Positions 1-8,021 of a stretch of DNA of 64,000 nt are shown in pieces. Each line of letters starts with the position of its first letter. Within the stretch, counting starts at the first letter, position 1. Both the position numbers and the translations under genes were made by a program. Below the pieces are notes generated by a model. It was not told the origin of the DNA and ran no database searches. It saw nothing but the letters and a program-made list of their open reading frames with translations. Source of the DNA: Nostocoides sp. (lineage in GTDB: Bacteria > Actinomycetota > Actinomycetes > Actinomycetales > Dermatophilaceae); the NCBI GenBank assembly GCA_016702415.1, contig JADJEA010000001.1, positions 539,001 through 603,000 of the forward strand, given 5' to 3'.

Positions 1-177
1 AAGCTCAATGTCAACGGTGGTGCCATCGCGATCGGTCACCCCTTCGGGATGACCGGAGCCCGGATCACCTCCACCCTCGTGCACTCGCTCGCCTTCCACG
101 ACAAGCAGATCGGCCTGGAAACGATGTGCGTCGGCGGCGGCCAGGGAATGGCGATGATCATCGAGCGGCTCGGCTGA
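1..177 (+). CDS. Thiolase (acetyl-CoA acyltransferase), C-terminal fragment
   Basis: The window opens inside this gene; 58 codons are left before the TGA stop. The residues match the thiolase C-terminus: NVNGGAIAIGHPFGMTGARI carries the catalytic His of the GHP motif, and ETMCVGGGQGMAMIIERL carries the active-site Cys of the CxGGGxG motif. Thiolases cleave 3-ketoacyl-CoA or condense acetyl-CoA units in beta-oxidation or polyketide-type metabolism. Which of these applies cannot be told from the fragment. It converges on the antiporter that follows, with only six bases between the two stops. Confidence 0.93.
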   Translation, partial: KLNVNGGAIAIGHPFGMTGARITSTLVHSLAFHDKQIGLETMCVGGGQGMAMIIERLG

Positions 178-183
178 CCGAGG

Positions 184-1144
184 TCAGGCCGAGGCGGGCG
201 CGGGCGCGGCGGATCGGGCGATCGCCGCGACCCGCCCGCTGACCACCGCGGTGACGAGGTTGGTGACGAGGGCGCCGACCAGCAGGGCGGCGTCCTCGCC
301 GGGCCGCAGGACCCCGCTGGAGCGCCCCAAGCTTGCCGCAGCCACGGGCACCCCGAGTTGGGCGCACGTCACCAGCGCCAGCGGGAGGGGTTGCCTGGTC
401 AGGCGCCCGGCCGCATGGACACCCGCCGCCGCGAGCCCGAGGACGACCCCGAGGGCCAAGAGCGAGGGCGTCGCCGCGACGGCATGTGCGCAGTTCGAGG
501 GCGAGGCCGCGTTCCTCCGACACGGTATGCAGCGCCTTCCGCCGCCCGCTCTCCTGCGCCCACCGCAGGACCAGGAAGAGCAGCCCACCCGCAGCGAGGA
601 CGACGATGGCGCCGACGGCCCGGCCCAGCGCCTGCGACGGAGCAATGGCCAAGGGCAACAGGACAATGCACATGGCGTCGGCCACCGCGAGCTGGGCCAG
701 CATCGCGACGACAGGCGGCCCCGTCAGGGGCAGGCCCTCCAGGCTCGGCATGACGATGGAGGCGGAGGAGGAGGCGAGGAGCACGGCATACAGGAGCCCG
801 TGACCGGTCCCGAAGAGGGCGGCGATTCCGAGACCGGCGGGCACGGCGAGGGCCCCGACCAGGGCAGCGCGGGCGAGACCGAGCCGCAGGCCGGCCCGGA
901 TTCCCGGCGAATGGACCGGGACGTGGGAGCCGACGACGAACATGACCAGGGCGAAGCCGACGTCGTCCCCGAGGAAGCGGAAGATCGGATCGGCGGCCGA
1001 GAGGATGTGAAAACCACTGGCCCCCAATACCATCCCGACGAGGAGCTCGCCGATGACGACCGGGAGATGGAGCACGCGGGAGACCGCCAGGGCCGGCCCC
1101 ACCAGGGCGACGGCGCAGATCAGCGCGAGTTGGGCGAAGGTCAC
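184..1144 (-). pseudogene. Cation/proton antiporter (CPA2/Kef-like), frameshifted
   Basis: This encodes a polytopic membrane protein of the Na+/H+ exchanger family. The N-terminal part starts VVTFAQLALICAVALVGPAL and includes GELLVGMVLGASG and PIFRFLGDDVGFALVMF, typical of the family's first half. The frame then breaks near 485-490. The C-terminal half, with VAATPSLLALGVVLGLAAAG and LLVGALVTNLVTAVVSGRVA, continues in another frame to the stop at 184. The span is 961 bases, two short of a multiple of three, so a 2-base deletion fits. The GTG start overlaps the stop of the upstream small gene by four bases (GTGA), so the two are probably co-transcribed. It may be a real pseudogene or a sequencing error. 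Confidence 0.75.
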
Positions 1145-1503
1145 GACGGGCGGTCGACCAGGCGTACCGGGATGTCGGTGTTCTCGTCGGTGTGATAACT
1201 CGCGCAGACCCGGTGATAGCCGTCGGCCACGACGGCCGGCCGGCCCGCGGTGAGGTCGCCGCGCACCATCAACACCGGCGAGAGCGGGCGGCCCGCCGCG
1301 ATCTTCTTCAGGTCGGAGTCGACATGGGGGTTGGCGACGTCGAGCGCCGGCAGCCCGCTGGCCCGCAGGATGTCCTTCGCCTTCTGGTGGGTGGTGGGAG
1401 CCGCCTTCATGGCCTCCACCAGGTCGGTCACCTCCGCGTCGGAGGCGACCAAGGTCAGGTATGCCGCGGCCGCGGGGAAGTCGTGCGCCTCCGGTTCGTC
1501 CAT
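1141..1503 (-). CDS. Small ParB/sulfiredoxin-fold-like protein
   Basis: This is a 120-residue soluble protein. The C-terminal part, around LSPVLMVRGDLTAGRPAVVADGYHRVCA, resembles the ParB/Srx-like fold in which a GxHR motif (here DGYHRV) binds a nucleotide or phosphate. The N-terminal 50 residues look helical (AAAYLTLVASDAEVTDLVEAM). Proteins of this type are common hypotheticals next to transporters; the function is unknown. Its stop overlaps the antiporter start, which suggests translational coupling. The fold assignment is by motif only. Confidence 0.7.
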   Translation of the reverse strand: MDEPEAHDFPAAAAYLTLVASDAEVTDLVEAMKAAPTTHQKAKDILRASGLPALDVANPHVDSDLKKIAAGRPLSPVLMVRGDLTAGRPAVVADGYHRVCASYHTDENTDIPVRLVDRPS

Positions 1504-1592
1504 CCACAGGACGGGCCGTGGGGTCGATTTGGCATGTCCGCTCCTTCTTCACCTTCAGGGCACCCGGGGTGCCGGGGGGCAATGTAACGCCG

Positions 1593-2609
1593 TCAGGTGC
1601 GAGATGGCCGAGCGGTGGAGGAGCGGATGACGAGTTCGGCGGACAACTCGACGCGCGGGGAGGTGACCTTCTTGCCGTCCAGGATGTCGGCGAGGCCGCG
1701 ATAGGCGAAGGTGCCCATCTCCGCCAGCGGCTGGCGCACGGTCGTCAACGGCGGGGATGCGGAGCGAGCAACGACATTGTCGTCGAAGCCGACGACACTC
1801 AGATCGTCCGGGACCCGCAGGCCGGCGGTGCGCGCGGCCTCGATCACGCCGAGCGCCTCAAGGTCGTTGGCGGCGAAGACGGCGGTCGGTGGCGAGGGGA
1901 GCGCCAGGAGGGCGGCACCGGAACGCAAGCCACCGGCATACGTGAAATCGCCGCGGCGGACCAGGTCGGGATCGTGGCCCAGGCCGTGGCGGGCGAGGGC
2001 GGCGGCATACCCGTGGAAGCGCGCGTCGTCGACGAGACAGTCGAGGCCGCGCACCATGGCGATGCGGCGGTGGCCGAGATCGAGCAGGTGGCTGGTGGCG
2101 GTGAAGCCGCCCTGCCAGTTGCTCGTCCCGACGCTGACGACCCGGGAGTCGACGAGGTTGACCGGATCGATGAGGACGAAGGGCAGTCCGTCGGCGCGCA
2201 GGTGGCGGATGTGGCCCGCCGAGAGCCGGACGGTGACGATGACCAGTCCGGCCCGGCCGGCGCGCTTGAGGTCGGCCAGCCAGCGCTCGGGATCGACGCC
2301 GGGGTCGAGGACGCTGATGGCGACCCGGTCGCCCCGCTCGCCCGCCGCCTCCAGGACGCCGCTGAGGAGGTCGAGCAGATTGGGGCTCTCCAGGGAGTCG
2401 ACGACCATCTCGATGTGACGGGTCCCGCCGCTGATCGCGGCCGCCCCTCGCGGGCGATAGCCCTCCTCGTTCAGGACGCGCAAGACCAGTTCGCGGGTCG
2501 CGGGGGCCACATCGGGGCGGCCATTGAGGACCTTGGAGATCGTCGGAGTCGAGACGCCGGCGCGGTCGGCGACCTGCTGGAGGGTCACCCGCCGTCGGCG
2601 TGTCGTCAT
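1593..2609 (-). CDS. LacI-family transcriptional repressor of the xyloside locus
   Basis: A 338-residue LacI/GalR regulator of normal family length. The N-terminal helix-turn-helix and hinge are clear at residues 9-35 (VTLQQVADRAGVSTPTISKV), followed by a periplasmic-binding-protein-like sugar-binding domain ending in the usual VRQPLAEMG motif. It is transcribed away from the sugar ABC transporter genes. A CGAAA/TTTCG inverted repeat lies 22 bases upstream of its start, as expected for an autoregulating repressor of the divergent operon. The inducer is probably xylose or a xyloside, inferred from the downstream GH43 and GH31 enzymes. Confidence 0.92.
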   Translation of the reverse strand: MTTRRRRVTLQQVADRAGVSTPTISKVLNGRPDVAPATRELVLRVLNEEGYRPRGAAAISGGTRHIEMVVDSLESPNLLDLLSGVLEAAGERGDRVAISVLDPGVDPERWLADLKRAGRAGLVIVTVRLSAGHIRHLRADGLPFVLIDPVNLVDSRVVSVGTSNWQGGFTATSHLLDLGHRRIAMVRGLDCLVDDARFHGYAAALARHGLGHDPDLVRRGDFTYAGGLRSGAALLALPSPPTAVFAANDLEALGVIEAARTAGLRVPDDLSVVGFDDNVVARSASPPLTTVRQPLAEMGTFAYRGLADILDGKKVTSPRVELSAELVIRSSTARPSRT

Positions 2610-2630
2610 CCGGGCACCGTACCAAGACGC

Positions 2631-2643
2631 CGAAAATATTTCG
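2631..2643. promoter_or_regulatory. Putative LacI-type operator (CGAAA-N3-TTTCG)
   Basis: A perfect 5-base inverted repeat with a three-base spacer (CGAAAATATTTCG) sits between the divergent repressor and transporter genes. Its AT-rich core stands out in this GC-rich DNA. LacI-family proteins bind such short palindromes. A second short palindrome, TCGTAACGA at 2655-2663, may be a secondary site. Confidence 0.55.
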
Positions 2644-2709
2644 AGACTGGTGGTTCGTAACGATTCGGCAATAGCGGCCCGTTGAGGTCATTCGACACGA
2701 CTCGGATCG

Positions 2710-2738
2710 TTGACAGTGCAAGTGCCCGGTGCGAGACT
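2710..2738 (+). promoter_or_regulatory. Candidate promoter of the sugar transporter operon
   Basis: A consensus TTGACA -35 box at 2710-2715 is followed after 17 bases by GAGACT at 2733-2738, a weak -10. It lies about 80 bases before the binding-protein start and downstream of the putative operator. The -10 is poor, so this is tentative. Confidence 0.35.
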
Positions 2739-2817
2739 GCCCGGCGACCGAAAGAGTTGCGACCGACTGCTCAGGGTTCGGCCCCGGTCCCACTTCACCG
2801 ACGAAAAGGGAGATCCG

Positions 2818-3912
2818 ATGACGAAGAAGGCTGTCGCCCTCGTCATGGCGGCCGGAGTCGCCGCCTCACTCAGCGCCTGCAACCGGGACTCGAGCTCGAG
2901 CTCGAGCTCGACCGGCTCGAGCGCATCCGGGAGCGCGACCGGTAGCGCCGGCGCCGGAAAGCGCGCCTGCGTGATCCTGCCCGACGCGGCCTCCTCCAGC
3001 CGCTGGGAGAATGGCGACCGCCCCCAGCTCGACAAGGCATTCAAGGACCAGGGCGTCGAGACCGACATCCAGAATGCCCAGAACGACACGGCGAAGTACG
3101 CCACCATCGCCCAGCAGATGACGACCAAGGGCTGCTCGGTCATGCTGCTGGTCGACCTCAACCAGGCCGGCGTCCAGGTCGCCGCCAAGGCCAAGGGGGC
3201 CGGAATTCCGGTCATCGCCTATGACCGGCCCATCGCCGGCGCCGACTACTACATCTCCTTCGACAACTTCCACGTCGGCGAGCTCGAGGGTCAGATGATC
3301 GTCGACGGGCTCAAGGCCGCCGGGAAGGACCCGGCGACGGCCAAGGTCGTCTACGTCGGTGGCGACCCGACGGACGGCAACGCCAAGCAGTTCCACGACG
3401 GCGCCGACAAGGTCATGAAGGCCGGCGGCATCGCCAAGCCCGCGTTCGAGACCCCGGGCACCTGGGACACCCAGAAGGCCGGCACCTACTTCGAGCAGGC
3501 CTACACCGCACTCCAGGGCAATATCGACGCCGTCTGGGTGGCCAACGACTTCAACGCGGCCTCGGTCATCGCCGTCCTGGACAAGAACGGCAAGAAGGTC
3601 CCGGTCAGCGGCCAGGACGCCAGCCCGCCCGGACTGCAGAACATCCTGCTCGGCAAGCAGGTCGCGACCGTCTACAAGCCCTTCCAGCTCGAGGCCAAGG
3701 CGGCCGTCGACCTCGCGATGCAGCTCATCGCCGGCACGAAGCCCGACGCCCCGTCCAAGGACACCACCGGTGTCCCGTTCTTCCCGCAGACGCCCGTGGT
3801 CGTCACCTCGGCGAACATGAAGCAGGTCTTCGACGACGGCAACGCGAAGTTCTCCGAGGTCTGCACCGGTGACGTGAAGGCCCTCTGCGAGAAGGCCGGC
3901 ATCACCGGCTGA
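2818..3912 (+). CDS. xylF: Xylose-type sugar ABC transporter substrate-binding lipoprotein
   Basis: A 364-residue periplasmic-binding protein of the XylF/RbsB class. The start was chosen at the ATG preceded by AAAAGGGAG. The lipoprotein signal peptide (MTKKAVALVMAAGVAASLSAC) ends in a lipobox, LSAC, so the protein is anchored outside the membrane. A Ser/Gly linker follows, encoded by a CTCGAG-rich repeat. The sugar-binding fold shows typical motifs: VIAYDRPI, YISFDNFHVG and VSGQDA. It heads a binding protein-ATPase-permease operon next to xylosidases, so xylose is the likely ligand (inference). A hairpin after the gene may keep its mRNA more abundant than the rest of the operon. Confidence 0.88.
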   Translation: MTKKAVALVMAAGVAASLSACNRDSSSSSSSTGSSASGSATGSAGAGKRACVILPDAASSSRWENGDRPQLDKAFKDQGVETDIQNAQNDTAKYATIAQQMTTKGCSVMLLVDLNQAGVQVAAKAKGAGIPVIAYDRPIAGADYYISFDNFHVGELEGQMIVDGLKAAGKDPATAKVVYVGGDPTDGNAKQFHDGADKVMKAGGIAKPAFETPGTWDTQKAGTYFEQAYTALQGNIDAVWVANDFNAASVIAVLDKNGKKVPVSGQDASPPGLQNILLGKQVATVYKPFQLEAKAAVDLAMQLIAGTKPDAPSKDTTGVPFFPQTPVVVTSANMKQVFDDGNAKFSEVCTGDVKALCEKAGITG

Positions 3913-3926
3913 GATGCTCCACCCAC

Positions 3927-3962
3927 GCCCGCGTCACGTCGCACGATCGACGTGGCGCGGGC
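3927..3962 (+). other. Intergenic hairpin between binding-protein and ATPase genes
   Basis: The arms 3927-3941 and 3948-3962 pair over 15 bases with one G-U wobble and a six-base loop. There is no T-tract. Such stem-loops after a binding-protein gene often protect the upstream message or cause partial termination, which would raise binding protein over the membrane parts. That role is inferred. Confidence 0.55.
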
Positions 3963-4028
3963 GCGGCATACCCGGCACCGACGCCACTGCGCCGGCGCCC
4001 CTGCGAACGGGAGAGTGAAGGAGGAGAA

Positions 4029-4793
4029 ATGGCGAACCCCACCATCGAGTTGAAGGGCATTCGCAAGAGCTTCGGTCCGGTCGACGTCCTCAAGGGGGTC
4101 GACATGCAGGTCTTCGCCGGCAAGGTCAGCGCCCTCGTCGGCGACAACGGGGCCGGCAAGTCCACGCTCATCAAGGGATTGAGCGGAGCGCAGCCCTATG
4201 ACGCGGGCGAGGTGTTCTTCGACGGGTCGCCGGTCGCGATCAACTCGCCCAAGGACGCCTCGGCGCTGGGCATCGAGGTGGTCTATCAGGACCTCGCGTT
4301 GTGCGAGAACCTCGACATCGTCCAGAACATGTTCCTCGGTCGCGAGGAAGTCCACCAAGGCATGCTCAACCAGGCCGAGATGGAGAAGCATGCGGCGGCC
4401 ACCCTGGGCTCGCTGTCCGTCCGCACGATGAAGTCCGTCCGGCAGAAGGTTTCCTCGCTCTCCGGCGGCCAGCGCCAAACCGTGGCGATCGCGCGCGCGG
4501 TGCTGCAGAAGGCCAAGGTCGTCATCCTCGATGAGCCGACCGCGGCCCTCGGCGTCGCCCAGACCGAGCAGGTCCTCAACCTCGTCCGGCGCCTGGCCGA
4601 CTCCGGTGTGGCCGTCATCATCATCAGCCACAACCTCGCCGACGTCTTCCAGGTGTGCGACTACATCAACGTCCTCTATCTCGGGACGATGACGGCCCAG
4701 CTCGAGACCGCCAAGACCAATCACCCCGACGTCGTCGCCTATATCACCGGCACCAAGAGCGACACCAAGATCGCCGAGGAGAGCGTCGCATGA
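4029..4793 (+). CDS. xylG: Sugar ABC transporter ATP-binding protein (single NBD)
   Basis: A 254-residue ATPase driving sugar import. Walker A is GDNGAGKST (residues 38-46), the signature is LSGGQ near residue 143, Walker B is VVILDEPTAAL, and the switch His lies in IISHNLADVF. E. coli XylG and RbsA carry two NBDs in about 500 residues. This protein has one, as in FrcA-type and many actinobacterial homologues, and so should work as a homodimer. A good Shine-Dalgarno (GAAGGAGG) precedes the ATG. Its stop overlaps the permease start (ATGA). Confidence 0.9.
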   Translation: MANPTIELKGIRKSFGPVDVLKGVDMQVFAGKVSALVGDNGAGKSTLIKGLSGAQPYDAGEVFFDGSPVAINSPKDASALGIEVVYQDLALCENLDIVQNMFLGREEVHQGMLNQAEMEKHAAATLGSLSVRTMKSVRQKVSSLSGGQRQTVAIARAVLQKAKVVILDEPTAALGVAQTEQVLNLVRRLADSGVAVIIISHNLADVFQVCDYINVLYLGTMTAQLETAKTNHPDVVAYITGTKSDTKIAEESVA

Positions 4794-6097
4794 GCACCGA
4801 GCCCGGCCACTCGTCCAATCCGTCCACGAACACCGCCGCCGCGACCGCCACGGCGGCCGCGCAGCATACGTCCATCCCCACCGGACACGAGGGGAGCGTT
4901 CGCGACCAGTTCGATGCCTACCTCCAGCGGGTGCGCGGCGGCGAGATGGGTATGCTGCCCGCCCTCGCCGCCCTCGTCATCATCACCCTCGTCTTCTGGA
5001 TCGCCACCCCGTTCTTCATCACCAAGCTCAATATCGCCAACCTGCTGACCCAGACCGGCGCGCTGATGATGCTCGCGATGGCGCTGACCTTCGTCATCCT
5101 CCTAGCGGAGATCGACCTGTCCGCCGGGGTGACCGGCGGGTTGTCCATGGCGATCTTCATCCTGTTGACCAACAAGTCCTCGCTCCCGTGGGTGGTGGCG
5201 CTGCTCGTCGCCCTTGTCTGCGCCGCCTCGATCGGGTTGTTCATCGGGTTCTTCGTCGCCAAGGTCGGTATCCCGTCCTTCGTCATCACCTTGGGTCTCT
5301 TCCTCGGCCTTCAGGGGCTCAACCTCGTCCTCCTCGGCAATGCCGGCGCGTATCGCATCCAGACCCCGGCCATCGTCGCCATCATGAACAAGTCGATGCC
5401 CGTCTGGGCCGGCTGGCTGATGTTGCTGATCATGGTCGGGCTCTCGCTCGGCACCGGGATGTATGACCGCGCGCGCCGCGCTGCCGCCGGCATGGCGGTA
5501 CGGCCGATGAGTCTGCTGTGGGCGCGCGTCGGAGCGCTGGCGATCGGCGGCGGCCTGATCGTCTGGCTGCTCAGTCTCAACCGGTCGACGAGCTCGGTGG
5601 AGATCAAGGGCGTCCCGATCGTCGTCCCGCTGGCCCTGACGGTCATGTGGGTCGGGACCATGATGCTCGATCGCACCCGGTTCGGTCTGCACCTGTATGC
5701 CGTGGGCGGCAACCCCGAGGCCGCCCGCCGCGCCGGGATCAACGTCGCCCGGATCCGCATCGCGGCCTTCATGATCTGCTCCTCCCTCGCCTGCCTCTCG
5801 GGGCTGTTCTCGGCGAGCCAGACGGGCACCGTGGAGTCGTCGGCGGGACGTGACATCGTCCTGTCGGGGGTGGCGGCTGCGGTCGTCGGCGGCGTCAGCC
5901 TCTTCGGTGGCCGGGGCCGGCTGGTCCAGGCCGCGATCGGCGCGCTGCTCATCTCGATGATCACCAACGGCCTGGGCCTGCTCGGTCAGTCCGCTGGTAT
6001 CACCCTCCTGGTCACCGGTGGCGTCCTCATCCTCGCCGCCACGGTCGACGCCCTGTCCCGGCGCCGGTCCGGCTCCACCTCGCTCGCCCGGGGCTGA
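4790..6097 (+). CDS. xylH: Sugar ABC transporter permease (XylH-like)
   Basis: A 435-residue membrane protein of the BPD_transp_2 family. A 45-residue hydrophilic Thr/Ala-rich N-terminus precedes about ten membrane segments. The family motif EIDLSAGVTGGLSM and the late SGVAAAVVGGVSLFGGRGR are both present. The start is the ATG that overlaps the ATPase stop by four bases, so the two are translationally coupled. With the binding protein and ATPase it makes a complete pentose importer. A strong terminator follows. Confidence 0.9.
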   Translation: MSTEPGHSSNPSTNTAAATATAAAQHTSIPTGHEGSVRDQFDAYLQRVRGGEMGMLPALAALVIITLVFWIATPFFITKLNIANLLTQTGALMMLAMALTFVILLAEIDLSAGVTGGLSMAIFILLTNKSSLPWVVALLVALVCAASIGLFIGFFVAKVGIPSFVITLGLFLGLQGLNLVLLGNAGAYRIQTPAIVAIMNKSMPVWAGWLMLLIMVGLSLGTGMYDRARRAAAGMAVRPMSLLWARVGALAIGGGLIVWLLSLNRSTSSVEIKGVPIVVPLALTVMWVGTMMLDRTRFGLHLYAVGGNPEAARRAGINVARIRIAAFMICSSLACLSGLFSASQTGTVESSAGRDIVLSGVAAAVVGGVSLFGGRGRLVQAAIGALLISMITNGLGLLGQSAGITLLVTGGVLILAATVDALSRRRSGSTSLARG

Positions 6098-6143
6098 CCG
6101 GGCTCGATCCCCGCGCCAGAATCCTCAGCCGCATCCCCACGTC

Positions 6144-6175
6144 ACGGAGCCGGACCGAACACGGTCCGGCTCCGT
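6144..6175 (+). terminator. Rho-independent-type terminator of the transporter operon
   Basis: A perfect 13-base stem (6144-6156 with 6163-6175, core CGGAGCCGGACC) with a six-base loop, starting 47 bases after the permease stop. No U-tract follows, as is usual in high-GC actinobacteria. Confidence 0.75.
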
Positions 6176-6218
6176 CGTGCGTGGTGAGCACGCGGCATAC
6201 GACCTAGGACGGCCCCCC

Positions 6219-8021
6219 GTGATCCAGAATCCGATCCTCTCCGGCTTCCACCCCGATCCGAGCATCGTGCGGGTCGGGGAGGACTACTACCTCGCGACGT
6301 CGACGTTCGTGTGGCAGCCCGGAATCCGGATCTTCCACTCGCGCGATCTCGCCACCTGGACCCTCGTCGGGCACGGCCTGGCCCCCGGGGTGCACGACTT
6401 CCGCGGGATGATCGCCTACCACGGGGTGTGGGCGCCGTGCCTGACCTATGCCGAGCGCGAGGGGCTCTTCTATCTCGTCTACTCGGTCATGAAGAGCACG
6501 GGTGCGGAGTATTTCGACGTCGACAACTATCTCGTCACGGCGGCGGACGTCCGCGGGCCGTGGAGTGAGCCGGTCTATCTGAGCAGCATCGGCTTCGACC
6601 CGTCGTTCTTCCACGACGCGGACGGGCGCCACTGGCTGGTCACCCTGGAATGGGAGACCCGCCACGGGCACGAGCACCCCGGCGCCATCGTCCTGGAGGA
6701 GTATCTCCCGCAGCGGAAAGCGTTGCGGGAGGGCACGATCCGCATCTCGCGCGGCTCCTCCGACCGGGGCTGCCTGGAGGCTCCTCATCTTTATCGCCGG
6801 GACGGCTGGTACTACCTGATGACCGCCGAGGGAGGCACCGGTTTCGGCCACGGGGCCTTCCTGGCCCGGTCCGCGACGATCGAGGGCCCGTATGCCGCCT
6901 CCCCCCTCGGGCCGGTCCTGACCAGCAACCCATCACCCCATTTCGGTCGCAATGTCCGCGATCACCTGCGCCCGGAACTCGCCAACCCGGGTGCCGATCT
7001 CCAGAAGGCCGGGCACGGTTGCCTCGTCGACACCCCGGGTGGTCAGTGGTTCGTCGCGCATCTGTGCGCCCGTCCCGTGGGTGACCCGCCACGGTCGATC
7101 CTCGGGCGCGAGAGCGCGATCCAGGAGGTCGAGTGGACCGACGACGGCTGGTTGCGGATGGTGGGCGGGGGTCCGGTCGCGCGGGGACGCACCGGGGGCA
7201 TTCGCGGGATGACGTATGCCGACCGCCCCCCCGAGGAGTTCCGCGACGACTTCGACGGTCCCGACCTGGACCCGCGGCTGGCGAGTGTGCGCCGGCCCGT
7301 CGAGGCGTCGTGGGTGTCGCGGTCCGCACGCCCGGGGTGGCTCACCCTGACCGGGGGCGACATGCTCACGTCGCGCTATGACGTCGCCCTCCTGGCGACC
7401 CCGCTGACATCCCTCGATGCCATTGCCGAGACGCGGATGGCCTTCTCGCCCAGCCACTTCTCCCAGTCCGCGGGCCTGGTTGTCCTTTATGACGAGGCGA
7501 ACTTCGCCTACCTGCGGCGGTGCGCCGACGAGGGGCTCGGCGCGGACACCCTCGGGATCGTCGTCGTCGAGGCGGGGGTCGCGCGGGAGTTCCCGCTCGA
7601 CCGGGCGGTCCTGGGCGGCGTGAATGCGGGCGAGGCCGACCTGCGCGCGGTGCTCTCCGGGGGCCGGCTGCGCTTCGAGTGGCGGCCCAGCGACGGGCCG
7701 TCCGCTGAGGGCGCACCCGGCCCCGAGGGCGCAATGGGCTCCGAGGGCGCACTAGACCCCGGGGGCGCCACGGACGCTCGGGACGCGCAGTGGCGCGCGA
7801 TCGGCCCGGAACTCGACATTGCCTTCATGTCCGACGAGGCGACCCGGGGGTTCACCGGGACCGTGGTCGGGATCGCGTGCGTCGACCGCTACCGGCGAAC
7901 CGCGACGGCGAGTTTCGACTACCTTCGGGTGCGCCCTCAGCCGACGACATGCCCTCAGCCGACGACAGGCCCTCAGGCGACGACGGACACCGTGCCGTCG
8001 GCGGCGACCTCGACCTCGTAG
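6219..8021 (+). CDS. GH43 beta-xylosidase / arabinofuranosidase
   Basis: A 600-residue intracellular glycoside hydrolase (no signal peptide) that releases xylose or arabinose from xylo-oligosaccharides. The start is the GTG giving VIQNPILSGFHPDPSIVRVG, where the HPDPS Asp is the GH43 general base. GFDPSFFHDADG carries the pKa-modulating Asp, and CLEAPHLYRRDGWYYL the acid Glu. Residues from about 335 on form the C-terminal beta-sandwich usual for beta-xylosidases. An Ala/Gly/Glu insertion near 490-520 is encoded by repeated GAGGGCGCA units. The C-terminal PQPTT-type tail comes from three near-copies of a 16-base repeat that run into the converging GH31 gene, overlapping it by 49 bases. Confidence 0.92.
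   Translation: MIQNPILSGFHPDPSIVRVGEDYYLATSTFVWQPGIRIFHSRDLATWTLVGHGLAPGVHDFRGMIAYHGVWAPCLTYAEREGLFYLVYSVMKSTGAEYFDVDNYLVTAADVRGPWSEPVYLSSIGFDPSFFHDADGRHWLVTLEWETRHGHEHPGAIVLEEYLPQRKALREGTIRISRGSSDRGCLEAPHLYRRDGWYYLMTAEGGTGFGHGAFLARSATIEGPYAASPLGPVLTSNPSPHFGRNVRDHLRPELANPGADLQKAGHGCLVDTPGGQWFVAHLCARPVGDPPRSILGRESAIQEVEWTDDGWLRMVGGGPVARGRTGGIRGMTYADRPPEEFRDDFDGPDLDPRLASVRRPVEASWVSRSARPGWLTLTGGDMLTSRYDVALLATPLTSLDAIAETRMAFSPSHFSQSAGLVVLYDEANFAYLRRCADEGLGADTLGIVVVEAGVAREFPLDRAVLGGVNAGEADLRAVLSGGRLRFEWRPSDGPSAEGAPGPEGAMGSEGALDPGGATDARDAQWRAIGPELDIAFMSDEATRGFTGTVVGIACVDRYRRTATASFDYLRVRPQPTTCPQPTTGPQATTDTVPSAATSTS

Noticed and set aside
2880..2925. CTCGAG-rich tandem sequence as a regulatory repeat
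   Set aside because: It lies inside the binding-protein gene and encodes the Ser-rich linker after the lipobox.
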